NCBI GenBank assembly: GCA_038501625.1
Contig: JAZAYU010000005.1
Span: 1,240,001-1,304,000 of the forward strand
Source: Corbicula japonica
Taxonomy: Eukaryota; Mollusca; Bivalvia; Venerida; Cyrenidae
Reading direction: 5' to 3'
DNA: 64,000 nucleotides
Shown here: in pieces, positions 1-9,465 of the stretch
Layout of the letters: each line of letters opens with the position of its first letter
How positions within the stretch are numbered: the first letter of the stretch is position 1
Made by a program: the position numbers and the translations under genes
Notes under the pieces: generated by a model
Database searches by the model: none
Told to the model about the DNA's origin: nothing
What the model saw: only the letters and a program-made list of their open reading frames with translations

Positions 1-454
1 GGTTAAATTGGTTGATGATGCAATAATACTGTTATGTGATACTTGAGATAAAATTGGGATGTAATTTATTATGGAATATGTTCGCATTGGTTAGTGTTTC
101 AATACTTAATTTACATTCACGTTGTAAATGTCACGGTAGCATTATATAATTTGAAACATCGATTTTGTAGCAGAACATGACAGAAGGGTCTGTTAATCAA
201 TAAATAAACATATAAATAATGCATATTTATCCAGAACACGATCTACCTGACCTCCATTGTCAACAAAAATATGCAGATTTCATGATGAATACGATTACCG
301 GCCAACTGAATACTCCGGGCAAAAGAATATTTTTAGCTGACAATTTGTGTATTCGATTTGGCGGAGTCTACTGTATTAATTTTAGAGGCATACATGTACT
401 AATGTTTAAAAATAATTATAGACTTTACTTGATTGATTTAAGTCTAACCCATGT
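1..454. other. AT-rich sequence, no gene seen
   Basis: I see no exon or recognisable protein here. It probably lies in an AOAH intron, because the first AOAH exon in the window begins in phase 0 with a splice acceptor at 1061. A 79-codon open frame at 219-458 resembles nothing I know. Confidence 0.5.
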
Positions 455-600
455 GTAGCCAGTGTAGATCCAGATCATTCTGCACATCTTTGTATTCTTA
501 TCTGGATCTTGACTGTTTAATTGCTAACTAATGAATCCAAAAGCAAACAGTATGGATCCAGATTAGGCTGCTCAAATGTGCAAGATGATCTTTAACTTTC
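455..600. repeat. dispersed palindromic repeat (GTGTAGATCCAGATCA family)
   Basis: The core 'gtgtagatccagatca', followed by its near reverse complement ('gatctgcact'/'atctggatct'), recurs near 6180, 20225-20380, 20610, 21105, 24295, 24740-24890 and 35745-35885. This copy holds both halves. It is a short interspersed palindromic family with no coding capacity. Confidence 0.6.
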
Positions 601-703
601 ACTGGTCCCTTCTTGTTCTGAAATAATCAAATGATTCTTAATACAGACAGTATATAGTGTGATTAGAATGCACACAAGTGTAGCCAGTTCAACTGAGTTG
701 CAA

Positions 704-1036
704 TATCAGCCAATCAGATGGCATCATGCTTCAGGATCTACAACAATTCGTAGAAAGACACTTGATAGAATATGAAAATTCAAAGAAAAGACATCTGGTC
801 AAATAGACAATTGATAGAATATGACACAATGTACAAAAATATCGAAAGTTTTCGACAAATTTGACGTAAATACAATTCTGTTAACTGCCTTTCTTTAAGC
901 TGTCGCATTCTACCAAGTGTCCGTTCTGTCAAGTGTTGTATTCTATCAAGTGACTTTCGACGAATTGTCGTGCACAGTATGCTTGAGATTTGAGACTGGT
1001 CTCTAGATTTAGTTTTATGGTCTTAGGCTCTGGATG
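704..1036. repeat. foldback repeat split by a second inverted-repeat element
   Basis: Outer sequence 'cagccaatcagatg' (704-720) and 'gcttgagatttgagactgg' (980-998) match the two sides of a foldback family seen whole at 23797-23902, 36981-37138 and 40189-40327. Between them lies a second unit with inverted arms around 740-773 and 940-970 ('cttgatagaat' against 'attctatcaag'). The outer repeat ends about 25 bp before the acceptor of the first AOAH exon in the window. Confidence 0.6.
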
Positions 1037-1061
1037 GTTGACTATTTCTCTATGTTTTCAG

Positions 1062-4000
1062 ATTTCTCCTTGTACAGGGTGGATGAACACTAATGAGACA
1101 TTGAGGGATCTTACCACAAAGGTAGAATTGCTTTCACAACACATTATTTTCATGTCATTTTTGTATTTTAATGAAAAAAAGTTATAATTGTATGTTAGTT
1201 CGTATAGTGGTGAAATATTAACCTGCCCATTATGCATACATTACACAGTGGTTGAACGTGCTATTTTGAGACGGGAATATCCTTGCTATTTTGGACTGGT
1301 CTTTTGCATTTGTATGTATATCTTTAAAACTGCATTCACTTCCACATGCGTCTATAGCGCAATTGGTAGGAAGGCAGAAAATAGCAAACGTCAATTTTTT
1401 TGCCGCTTGGCGCGGGTTCCAGTCGTACTTGGACCTATAATATTTTTTTATAAAACAATCTGCTTAGCTTTTGAGCCGAGATGCCCTATAACTGATTGTT
1501 CCACCATTTCAAAACGTATACATGTTGTGTAAACTACATATTTCTTAATGATCATCTGCCATACATGTAGAAATTAACAATGGTTTCCACATGGAAAATA
1601 ACAAAAACGTGAAACTTTATATAGATAAACGCTTTAACTTAAAAAAGTATAAAACAAAAATGGCACTAGCAGGACTCGAACCACATACCTTTAGCGTTTG
1701 AATGCTGCACTTTACCACTGAGCCATTCCGCTTTCATACCTGCCTAGCGGAAAGAAGACACCTATATACTGCATGAGTAATGGATTTCCCGTTGAGGTAA
1801 TGACGACTTTCACGCTTTGGTGATAAAGTTAAAAATATCACAACCAACCACCGAATAATGTATGCAAAATGGGCAGGTTAATATTTCACCACTATATTTA
1901 AACTGTGTTTTGAGGCTGTTTTATAATTGTGTTAGAAGGCCGTGTTAACTGTATTAAGAGGCGGTCTTTGCCATGTTTTGAGGAGGAGTTGACTATGTTC
2001 AGTGGCTGCATTTGGAGGCTGTGCTGACTGTGATGGCAGTCTGTGTTCGCAGTTGGGTTTTTTTTACACTGTGTTTACTGTGATCGGAAGTTAACTGTGC
2101 TAGGAAAATGTGTTCTGAAGCTCTGTTCACAGTATGAACTGGAAAAGGGCTTTACTTGCATTTATTGAACATAAAATCATGATCAAAGCATATATTTTTG
2201 CAGACATTAAGTATATTTATATTCTTTCACAGAGAGCAATGGAGTTGAGTGCAGCCCTGCAGGAAGTAGCAAACACAACAGCAGGAAACTACAAGAACTT
2301 CAAAGTCTACTATAATGACAATCCAATTAATGCAGGTAATTATTTTAATGACAATCCTGGTAACAATTTATTAGTATTGCTAATTACTTTAATGACAAAA
2401 CAATCAATGCTGGTAATTACTTTAATGACAATCCTGGTAACAATTCTTCAGTGTTGCTAATTACTATAATGACCAGGGATTCTAAAATTTCCAAATCCCA
2501 GTCGGACATTTGCCGCCGAAATTCCCGCCATTACGACCGAACCCCACCCACCCCAGCCAAAATTATCACCCCTTCCCCCCCCCCCCCCAAAAAAAAAAAT
2601 GATCCCCCCCACCCCCCCACCCCCCAATATCATCCGCAATCACACCGACGCCGATCAATTGTTCGATCTTATTAAATAATTTTCTACGTCCCACACAAAA
2701 TAACATTTTTACCGTCATTAAAGCCTGAATAAATCGGTAAGCTAAAAACGAAACCGAAAGTAAAAAGTTACATATGCACCGTTTACGTCACTCGTAAGGA
2801 AAATGCGTTGTGCTGTGCTAGTCACTACGGGAATTATCAAAGTAGTCAACTTTATTGTGAAAAGCAAAAATTTTAGTAAAATCTGCGTTATATACGTTTC
2901 ATAAAATTTGAGTAACAGCAGTTTTTAACGTCCTTTTAATTTTATTCCGTCGTCGGTCAATTAGAATTACGCACATCGAACAAACTCATCTGTCTTTAAT
3001 TGCAAACTGTTATATTGTTTTCGTAAATTATGACAATCACAAATACTGAGTCTTTTAATTCGTCATCAAACATATAGTTCGTTAATTACCCGCCTTTGAC
3101 TAGCCGCAGTTCAATTGCAAATTAAATGAACTCGTCCGTTGTTAAAATGAGACCGACCATTTCCCGTTTCATCTATGCCGCAGGCTATTCTAGCGCCGTG
3201 TAGTGACTGTAGTCATGGTAGCAGAGTTGTGCAGTGGGTAATTGACAGGTTTATAGCGGATTAAGCGTGAAAAAATGTACATGTAGGTAATTTCCTTAAC
3301 AAGTTATGGGTCACTAAGGGAAAACTTATACTGACTTTGAAATTTTCATGACCGATTTTTCTTACCAGTTTTGAAATTTCAATCGGACATTTTTACCGAA
3401 AATCGGTCAATGACCGATCTGCCAACGATTTTAGAATCCCTGATAATGACAGTCCAATCAAAGCTGGTAATTACTTCATTGAAAATCCTGGTAACAATTC
3501 TTTAGTGTTGCTAATTACTATAATAGCAATCCAATAAATGCTGGTCATTACTTTAATGACAATCCTGGTAACAATCAATGTTGCTAATTACTATAATGAC
3601 AATCCAATCAATGCTGGTCATTACTTTAATGACAATCCTGGTAACAATCAATGTTGCTAATTACTATAATGACAATCCAATAAATGCTGGTAATTATTTT
3701 AATGACAATCTTGCTTACAATTCAAAAATTTTGCTAATTACTTTTTGGACAATTCCATCAATGCTTTAAATTACTACAATAACAACAATCTTATAATTAC
3801 TATAACAGCACCCCCATTTATGCGGGTTATTTTTGTAAATTATTTACGGTGTCTATTTAGACTTTGTCATTTTTTAAACCATGCTCTCTTATGCTCTTTA
3901 CTTTTTGGCTGGTTGACGAGGCTGTGTCTTCTGGATGTGGCAATTCCTGACATGCACATTTCACTTTTTGATATTTCACTGAAATAAACAATATCTCTAT

Positions 4001-5698
4001 GTAATATTTCAGCTATAAGTGCATGGGTAGCATCCGGCGGACAGGCATGGGAGTTGCTGGAACCTGTAGACGGCTTTCACTCAAACCAGGTATGTTCACT
4101 AAAATGAGGTATGTTTTGCATATTCTCATTCACTTTTGTATTCTTTCAGTAATCAACGCCTGGGTAGCAGCAGGTGGTCAGGCGTGGGAGTTACTGGAAC
4201 CAGTGGATGGTTTCCATTCTAATCAGGTATATGCATAGTGTGGTTACTGGAACCAGTGGATGGTTTCAATTCAAATCAGGTATATGCATATGGGAAATAC
4301 TGGAACCAGTGGATGGTTTCCATTCTATTCAGGTATATGCATACTGTGGTTACTGGAACCAGTTGGTGGTTTCTATTCTAATCAGGTATATGCATATGGG
4401 AATTACTGGAACCAGTGGATGGTTTCCATTCTAATCAGGTATATGCATATTGTGGTTACTGGAACCAGTTGATGGTTTCCAGTCTAATCAGGTATAATAT
4501 TATGCATATAGGGGGTTACAGAAACCTGTGGATGCTTTCTATTCTAATCAGGTATATGCATATGGGTGTTATTGGAACCAGTAGATTGTTCTATTAATTA
4601 AACTGAAACCATCAAAAAATTAAATTCTAAGAGTGGCGATGTGAAGCCAATTTTTTTCTTAAATCTAAACAAGCCAATAAACAAGTAGGATGAGGAAGTT
4701 TCTGCAGACTGATTTGCTTATTTTGTGACAGTTTGGCACTTTGTTCAGCCAGAATAGTTGCAAATATCAATAATGTCTTTTTCACCCAATGAAATTGCTG
4801 CAAATAAATTAATGTGTTTTTTTTTTCAGCCAATTAAATTTCTGTAAATATATATTCTTAGAGCCATAAAAATTGCTGCAAAGATATTTTTCAGCCAGTG
4901 AAATTGATTCAATTAAGTTAATGTGATTTTTCACCCAATAAAATTGCTGCAAATATATACATATCTATATCTTTTTTCAGCCAATGAAATTTCAGCAAAT
5001 ACTTAAATGTCATCTTTCATCCAGTGAAATAGCAGCAAATACATAAATGTTAATTTCAAGCCAGTGAAAATGCTGCAAAAAAGTTAATTGATATTTCAGC
5101 CAATGAAATTGCTGCATTACATTCTTGTCATATTGAAGGCAATGTACGAGTTACTGCCAGCCAGTCCAAATGCTGCAAATATATACATATCTTTTTATGC
5201 CAATGAAAATGTTGCAAATACATTTATGTTTTTTAAGCCAATGAAATTACAGCAAATTCTTAAATGTCATCTTTCATCCAATGAAATTGCTGCGAATACA
5301 TAAATTACAATTTTAAGCCAGTAAAATTGCTGCAAATAAGTTAATGTGATATTTCAGCCAATGCAATTGCTGCAAATACATTCTTGTCACTTTTCAGCTA
5401 ATGAAATTGCTGCAAATGTACCTTTAATTTTCCAACCAATGAAAATGCTACAAATATATACATATTGTGTTTTTGGCTAATGTAAATGCTGCAAATACAT
5501 TAATGTCATTTTATCAGCCAGAGAAATTGCTGCAAATATGCATGGTTTCTTTTTCCACTGTTTCAGATAGGAAATGCACAGGTTGCTCGTGTAATTTGGG
5601 AACAGTTGGTTCAGCAATGGCCGGAAGTTATCGGCAAGGAAAATCCCTACAATGATCAGATCTTGAAGCTGTTTGGAGACCAAGGAGGTTACAGATAG
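1062..5698 (+). CDS. AOAH: acyloxyacyl hydrolase, C-terminal exons (5' part outside window)
   Basis: AOAH is a secreted/lysosomal GDSL-type lipase that removes secondary acyl chains from lipid A and so detoxifies LPS. Exons: 1062-1121, 2233-2335, then 4013-4089 or 4150-4226, and 5567-5698 ending in TAG. All have GT-AG borders and compatible phases. The joined product covers the last 123 residues. Family landmarks are SPCTGWMNTNETLRDLTTK in the first exon, the GGQAW...EPVDGFH segment with the GDSL block-V Asp-x-x-His, GKENPYNDQI, and a C-terminus in GDQGGYR (the family ends in GDQGG). The catalytic Ser and the N-terminal saposin-like part must lie upstream. The first exon begins in phase 0. 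Oddities are the duplicated third exon and minisatellites built from exon edges in two introns, with a third array before the last exon. Confidence 0.9.
1203..1896. mobile_element. non-autonomous TIR element carrying a tRNA-like sequence
   Basis: The left end 'tatagtggtgaaatattaa' is answered at the right end by 'ttaatatttcaccactata'. The inverted match continues inward through 'cctgccca' for about 35 bp. The ends start and stop with TA, consistent with a Tc1/mariner-like TA target site. About 694 bp, no transposase. It sits in the AOAH intron between the first two exons in the window. Confidence 0.75.
1661..1731 (-). pseudogene. tRNA-like sequence (box A and box B present)
   Basis: On the minus strand a box A-like TGGCTCAGTGG and a box B-like GGTTCGAGTCC stand at tRNA spacing. 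The presumed acceptor ends (GCGGAAT and AGTGCCA) do not pair and the anticodon stem is poor. It is best read as a tRNA-derived fragment inside the TIR element, not a working tRNA. Confidence 0.5.
2307..3800 (+). repeat. minisatellite derived from an AOAH exon end, split by a hAT insertion
   Basis: The unit is about 77 bp, in two related parts of about 33 and 44 bp. The first part matches the end of exon 2233-2335 and its donor: 'tactataatgacaatccaat' then AATGCAG|GTAAT. Intronic copies run at 2336-2473 and 3443-3800. Most copies read AATGCTG|GT where the exon reads AATGCAG|GT, a weaker donor context. The array is interrupted by the 969-bp element at 2474-3442. Confidence 0.8.
2474..3442. mobile_element. 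non-autonomous hAT-like transposon with 8-bp target duplication
   Basis: The ends form a perfect 15-bp inverted repeat, CAGGGATTCTAAAAT. The element is flanked by the direct 8-bp repeat ATAATGAC (2466-2473 and 3443-3450), as expected for hAT. It contains a C-rich tract (2571-2633) and subterminal repeats with 'gaccgat' motifs, but no transposase. Confidence 0.85.
4013..4089 (+). other. AOAH: AOAH catalytic-His exon, copy 1
   Basis: 77-nt exon with acceptor TTTCAG and donor CAG|GTATGT. It starts in phase 1 and ends in phase 0. It encodes a segment containing GGQAWELLEPVDGFHSNQ, with the Asp-x-x-His. It differs from copy 2 at 20 of 77 positions. The 12 codon differences within the 18-residue core are all synonymous. 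Confidence 0.85.
4150..4226 (+). other. AOAH: AOAH catalytic-His exon, copy 2 (probably mutually exclusive with copy 1)
   Basis: Same length and phases as copy 1, with a stronger pyrimidine tract before its acceptor and donor CAG|GTATAT. Only 60 nt separate it from copy 1. Splicing copy 1 to copy 2 would put TAA directly in frame. The following minisatellite is made from this copy's end. Confidence 0.85.
4190..4595 (+). repeat. minisatellite made of the duplicated AOAH exon's end plus its splice donor
   Basis: About seven units of roughly 52 bp follow copy 2. Each repeats 'actggaaccagtggatggtt', then 'ctaatcag' and 'gtatatgcat' with small variations. Most units keep an intact CAG|GTAT donor, so several spare 5' splice sites sit within 350 bp of the real one. 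Confidence 0.85.
4740..5545 (+). repeat. minisatellite with acceptor-like units before the last AOAH exon
   Basis: Some 18 degenerate units of about 38-60 bp carry 'tttcagccaatgaaattgct' followed by 'gcaaata'. Each resembles a 3' splice site (TTTCAG). The array ends about 20 bp before the true acceptor tract of exon 5567-5698. Confidence 0.75.
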
Positions 5699-5867
5699 AC
5701 TCAAACACTACTAGACAATCACCTCAAATATGGACAATAATATGGCATTGGACATTGTAGATGCACTTGCACTGTAATTAGGAATTTTTGCACATATCAA
5801 TATTTTTTTATCAGTGATATTTATTAGTAGCGTAATTTAATACTTACAATTTTGTCATTGTCATCAC

Positions 5868-5873
5868 AATAAA
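5868..5873 (+). promoter_or_regulatory. AOAH polyadenylation signal
   Basis: AATAAA lies 170 nt downstream of the AOAH stop codon, inside a T-rich 3' UTR. It is the first canonical signal after the stop. Confidence 0.6.
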
Positions 5874-6159
5874 AGAAAATTGACATTGAATCTTATGTTG
5901 TTATTTTTCAAGTATTTTTGTAGATCGAACCCAGACATGACTGCCAGATATTTTCCCTCTAGGCTAATTTCATTTAAGCCATTATGATAAAATATTTGAT
6001 TTAGCATTATTACTGGCCTGTGTTTCAAAATTAAACTCCTGGACTATTTTTATATATCTCTCCTAGTCGTATTGAATATATTATATATATAATATATATG
6101 TATATCTGGATTGAGCTGGTAACTATATTTTTTTTAAGTTTAGCTGCTTCAACAGCAAT

Positions 6160-6345
6160 CATGTTTTGAGCATTCCAGAGTTCGCAAATCACAGTTTAGA
6201 TCCTGATCAGACAGCACGGATGTGCCACTTTGATACCCACTTTGAAAAAATCAATAAGCCATTGACCAGTTTGATGGCAGCTGAATGTTTCTGGCGCTTG
6301 ACCAGTCGCCCCACCCCCTGCAAACCCTTACTTATACACACTTTT
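6160..6345. repeat. dispersed repeat with a 'gatcctgatcagacagcac' core
   Basis: The core relates to the GTGTAGATCCAGATCA family seen elsewhere in the window. It is non-coding. Confidence 0.5.
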
Positions 6346-7140
6346 TTGTAAAAATGGTGTCAAGTCTCTAATATTATTCCATTCTATCAAAATATGCAAA
6401 ATCGTATTCGAAAAAAAAATATTTGTAAGTAATTGAAATATTCATGGCTGTGACTGATTTCCAGACCCAAGTATAGTTTACCAGTCCCATGTCCCAACAG
6501 TTCCATTAATCAGTTTGAACAAAGACCTATATATTACATAGCTCTTTGGTTTGAAGACTGCTCATTTTCAAAAAATCAAATTTCTTTCATCTGAGAAAGG
6601 TTTTCAGTCTCATCTCCAATCTTAGTTTGTCATTAGAGACCAGGTTCAAATGTTACAAAACTTAGACTGGAGACCAATCACACTTTTAATCAATCTGATT
6701 GGTTGAAATTGAGCACAGTCCAAGAATTGACCAATGAGAAGTTAGAAATCTAACACTGGTTTCCGATTTCATGTTTATAATGTTGGATCCAGGCGTCTGG
6801 TGCTTGTTAATTTCTGAAGTTTTTGTTTCTGGTGACATCTCCTTATACTGAAGTCTTGTGATGTAAACACTGTATTTGTCGACAAGGATTCTGTTCAAGC
6901 CACATACCGTTAATACTCGGTTATAAGACGTATTTTTCCATAGATTTTACCTTTAATAAATAAGAAACAATTACTATTTTAACTTTTTAATCCGAACAGT
7001 AATATAAAGAATTTCCTAACGAATTGCATATTTGTACTTGTAGTTTTTATGTAAAAGTTATTAATCATTAAAATACAAAAATTCTTAATTCTTGACTTCA
7101 GCCTTCCTTAAAAAGTTTTATAAATCTTAAGCTATGTTTG
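6346..7140. other. intergenic, AT-rich, with a degenerate foldback repeat
   Basis: Around 6590-6780 there are diverged pieces of the 'gagatttgagactggtctcc' foldback family. The rest is AT-rich spacer between the convergent AOAH and cGAS-like genes. No exon was recognised. Confidence 0.5.
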
Positions 7141-9273
7141 TTACCTGCGAAGTAAACGAGCTAGCAGAATACACACATGCCATATTGCTGCGTTGTTTCG
7201 TCTTCTAATTTTCAATGACCACATGTAGTAATAAAGTGCGTCATTGTATCTGCCCTCCTGTACCATTAATTGTCCCAGTAGATTTAATGCTGTCTCTCGG
7301 TGACCTAGGGTTAACTTAGCATTGATTAAATTAACCAGGTTGTCCAGAGTTTTGTGTTGCTCTTCCAGGCATTGGAGCTGGCTGAACACCTTGTACTGCA
7401 GAAAAAAGAGACAAGTAAGGGAGTCTACCACAGCCCAGTTCATCCAATAGTCCCATCTTTTTCTATATGGCCGGTCTTCTTTTGTAGATCTGAACATTTC
7501 ATACCGCAACTCAAAAGGAACACAGTTTACCTCATTAGGCAAATATCGGACACAGAAAGCCATATTGTGTTTTATCACATTTTCATTGTTAAAGCAGCTG
7601 AGTTGTTCTATGTCTGCATTAGTTACGTTTGCATCGACACATGGGTAACAAGAACACATAATTAAAACATTTTTTGGTGACATTTCTTCTGTAGCATTTA
7701 TCTGGAACAATTTTTCAGTCACATCAACCAGAATCATTTCACAATGTTCTAGATCTCCAGCACAGTACAGTGCTGATGCATATTTTAACCTGCTGGAGGA
7801 GACATCTGAGTTCGAACCCAGAGAGAACCACCTGAAGGCTTCGGAAGATATAGCCCGGGTATGATGGATATCTGCTGATGCTCTAATGGATCCTATTGTG
7901 GTACATATAATTGGTGTTAGAAGACCGATAGCAACTTTCTCAATATGGCTGCTCACTGCATATAACTGACACAACTTAGAGACAGTGTATGGATAAGTTT
8001 GATCATTCACATTAATCTTTTGAAATATTCTTTTCTGAGTTAAGCTAATTCTTTGCCATAAACACCGTGCTGTGTCATGGATGTTATAAAAATCCAAAGT
8101 GACAGTGTAATCTTCTATGTTGACTCCTGATAGCAAATGACCTGATTTTACCAGAAGACGATTTCCAAAATCATCTATCTGAATACCCAACAGTGATTCC
8201 TCTATGTTAGCAGTCAATGTACACATGATATCCACAAGCTGATGTTTCGCTTCTGCAGATAATTTACCACCAAGAAGGTTATTTCTAGGTATTATGAAAT
8301 GGGGACAATTGTCAGTCAATATACAGTTAAATAAAGTTTGTAAACATTCATTTAACCATCTCAGTAAACTACTTTCATTCCATGTACTACCGTGTTGTGA
8401 ACCTGCTATACAGTAGAATAAAATGTTCTTGCACATAAAACTGGTGACAACATCTCCACATTTTGGTTTAAGAAATGTTTTAATAATCATCTTCATCAGA
8501 ATGTAGCACCTTATCTGTGTTATGTTGAGATTGTACATCAAACATTTTTCAGCTAATGAGGTAGATATTCTCCACTCCAGATCCTTATAATTGCCTGTTG
8601 TTCTTGTGCCAACTGGGACAATAAAACAGCCTTGCTTTGCTGAATACCTCTTCATATCTTTAGTAGGCCAGCCACTTACATTGTGCTGCTGTAACCAGGG
8701 GTCAGCTTCTTTTGGCCAGGATGGACAGTGGAAAACTTGCACAAAGTCAACATCAAGACGTTTCGGTCCACTTTCTGTTTGAGCAGGACCATGTATATCA
8801 AGACCTTCTATCAATCCTAAAATACCATTTCTAAGAAGCACTCTGCCAATGCTGTCTATGATATGGTGGCCGTCATACCAGGTATTCTGCCCGGGAAGAG
8901 GAGCATCATTTCTCAGCAGCTGTAGCAGACAATAGCCTGGTGATGTTGATTCATTCTGAACCATTAGATACTGAAACACATAACCCTCGGGCTGCCACTG
9001 AGACAAGTCTTGTATCACATTGACTCTTTGGGTATATATTAGATTATCTAAATCAGAATTCAAGCCATAGGTAGTTGATGCCTCCGACTGACTGCCAAGA
9101 AAATAAGAAAATAACTGATTGCCCAGCAAGAAATTGCTTGTGTTCCATATTGCGTCATTTATCATCCACGTTCTCCTGGTCTTCTTCACCATGTTCTCTC
9201 TCACTCCTAATTCTTTAAGAACTTCAGACAGCCTCATGGACAGGTTGTGATCATAATCTGGTGGCCGGAACAT
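7141..9273 (-). CDS. cGAS-like receptor / Mab-21 domain nucleotidyltransferase, copy 1
   Basis: A 710-residue single-exon reading frame of the Mab-21/cGAS-like fold. In animals such proteins can sense foreign nucleic acid and make cyclic dinucleotides; whether this one does is inferred. The nucleotidyltransferase signature is present: GS at residues 60-61 (GSQSEASTT), the acidic pair D74-x-D76 (SDLD), and a third acidic site at D174/D176 before CPSWP. Family blocks follow: SPGYCLLQLL (111-120), GWP (201-203), EWRIS (233-237) and a helical core. The last ~55 residues look TPR-like. I chose ATG 9273 (MFRPPD) because TTCTTCAG lies one base before it, a likely acceptor shared with the paralogue. 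A frame extending upstream to 9384 reads into a dispersed repeat. The terminal TAA lies in CGCAG|GTAACA, a possible donor, so more exons cannot be excluded. Confidence 0.85.
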   Translation of the reverse strand: MFRPPDYDHNLSMRLSEVLKELGVRENMVKKTRRTWMINDAIWNTSNFLLGNQLFSYFLGSQSEASTTYGLNSDLDNLIYTQRVNVIQDLSQWQPEGYVFQYLMVQNESTSPGYCLLQLLRNDAPLPGQNTWYDGHHIIDSIGRVLLRNGILGLIEGLDIHGPAQTESGPKRLDVDFVQVFHCPSWPKEADPWLQQHNVSGWPTKDMKRYSAKQGCFIVPVGTRTTGNYKDLEWRISTSLAEKCLMYNLNITQIRCYILMKMIIKTFLKPKCGDVVTSFMCKNILFYCIAGSQHGSTWNESSLLRWLNECLQTLFNCILTDNCPHFIIPRNNLLGGKLSAEAKHQLVDIMCTLTANIEESLLGIQIDDFGNRLLVKSGHLLSGVNIEDYTVTLDFYNIHDTARCLWQRISLTQKRIFQKINVNDQTYPYTVSKLCQLYAVSSHIEKVAIGLLTPIICTTIGSIRASADIHHTRAISSEAFRWFSLGSNSDVSSSRLKYASALYCAGDLEHCEMILVDVTEKLFQINATEEMSPKNVLIMCSCYPCVDANVTNADIEQLSCFNNENVIKHNMAFCVRYLPNEVNCVPFELRYEMFRSTKEDRPYRKRWDYWMNWAVVDSLTCLFFLQYKVFSQLQCLEEQHKTLDNLVNLINAKLTLGHRETALNLLGQLMVQEGRYNDALYYYMWSLKIRRRNNAAIWHVCILLARLLRR

Positions 9274-9295
9274 TCTGAAGAATTCATTAAGGTGA

Positions 9296-9465
9296 ATTAA
9301 AATAGATGAAAAGGGAACTTTGAAAGCCACCGAACACGACATATATGAAAATACTGCAGGCTCGGTTTGATTGAGCCTGTTCATGGGCAGTAATGGGAAT
9401 GCATATTACTGCCCACGCCCACGCCGCCTAGCCCCGGGTTGAGCGCAACTCAGTAATTACACCAA
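9296..9465. repeat. dispersed repeat abutting the cGAS-like gene start
   Basis: About 165 bp beginning 'gatgaaaagggaactttgaa' and containing 'ggctcggtttgattgagcct' recurs at 45497-45656, at 51585-51740 and, more diverged, at 45960-46115. On the minus strand it has an open frame starting MNRLNQTEPA that runs in frame into the receptor gene here. Confidence 0.7.

Noticed and set aside
1661..1731. Functional tRNA gene
   Set aside because: Boxes A and B are present, but the acceptor and anticodon stems do not pair. The same holds for 55225, 55763 and 60355.
2451..2675. Pro-rich frame over the C-rich tract
   Set aside because: Low-complexity translation inside the hAT-like element.
4174..4597. 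Overlapping frames with repeated GTSGWF/NQVYA peptides
   Set aside because: Translations of the exon-tail minisatellite. Only the first unit is the real exon end.
7354..7665. 103-codon plus-strand frame
   Set aside because: Antisense shadow of the cGAS-like gene, without family features.
9274..9384. 37-residue N-terminal extension of cGAS-like copy 1
   Set aside because: Repeat-derived. The paralogue and the acceptor before MFRPPD both support the shorter start, so it is kept only as a finding.
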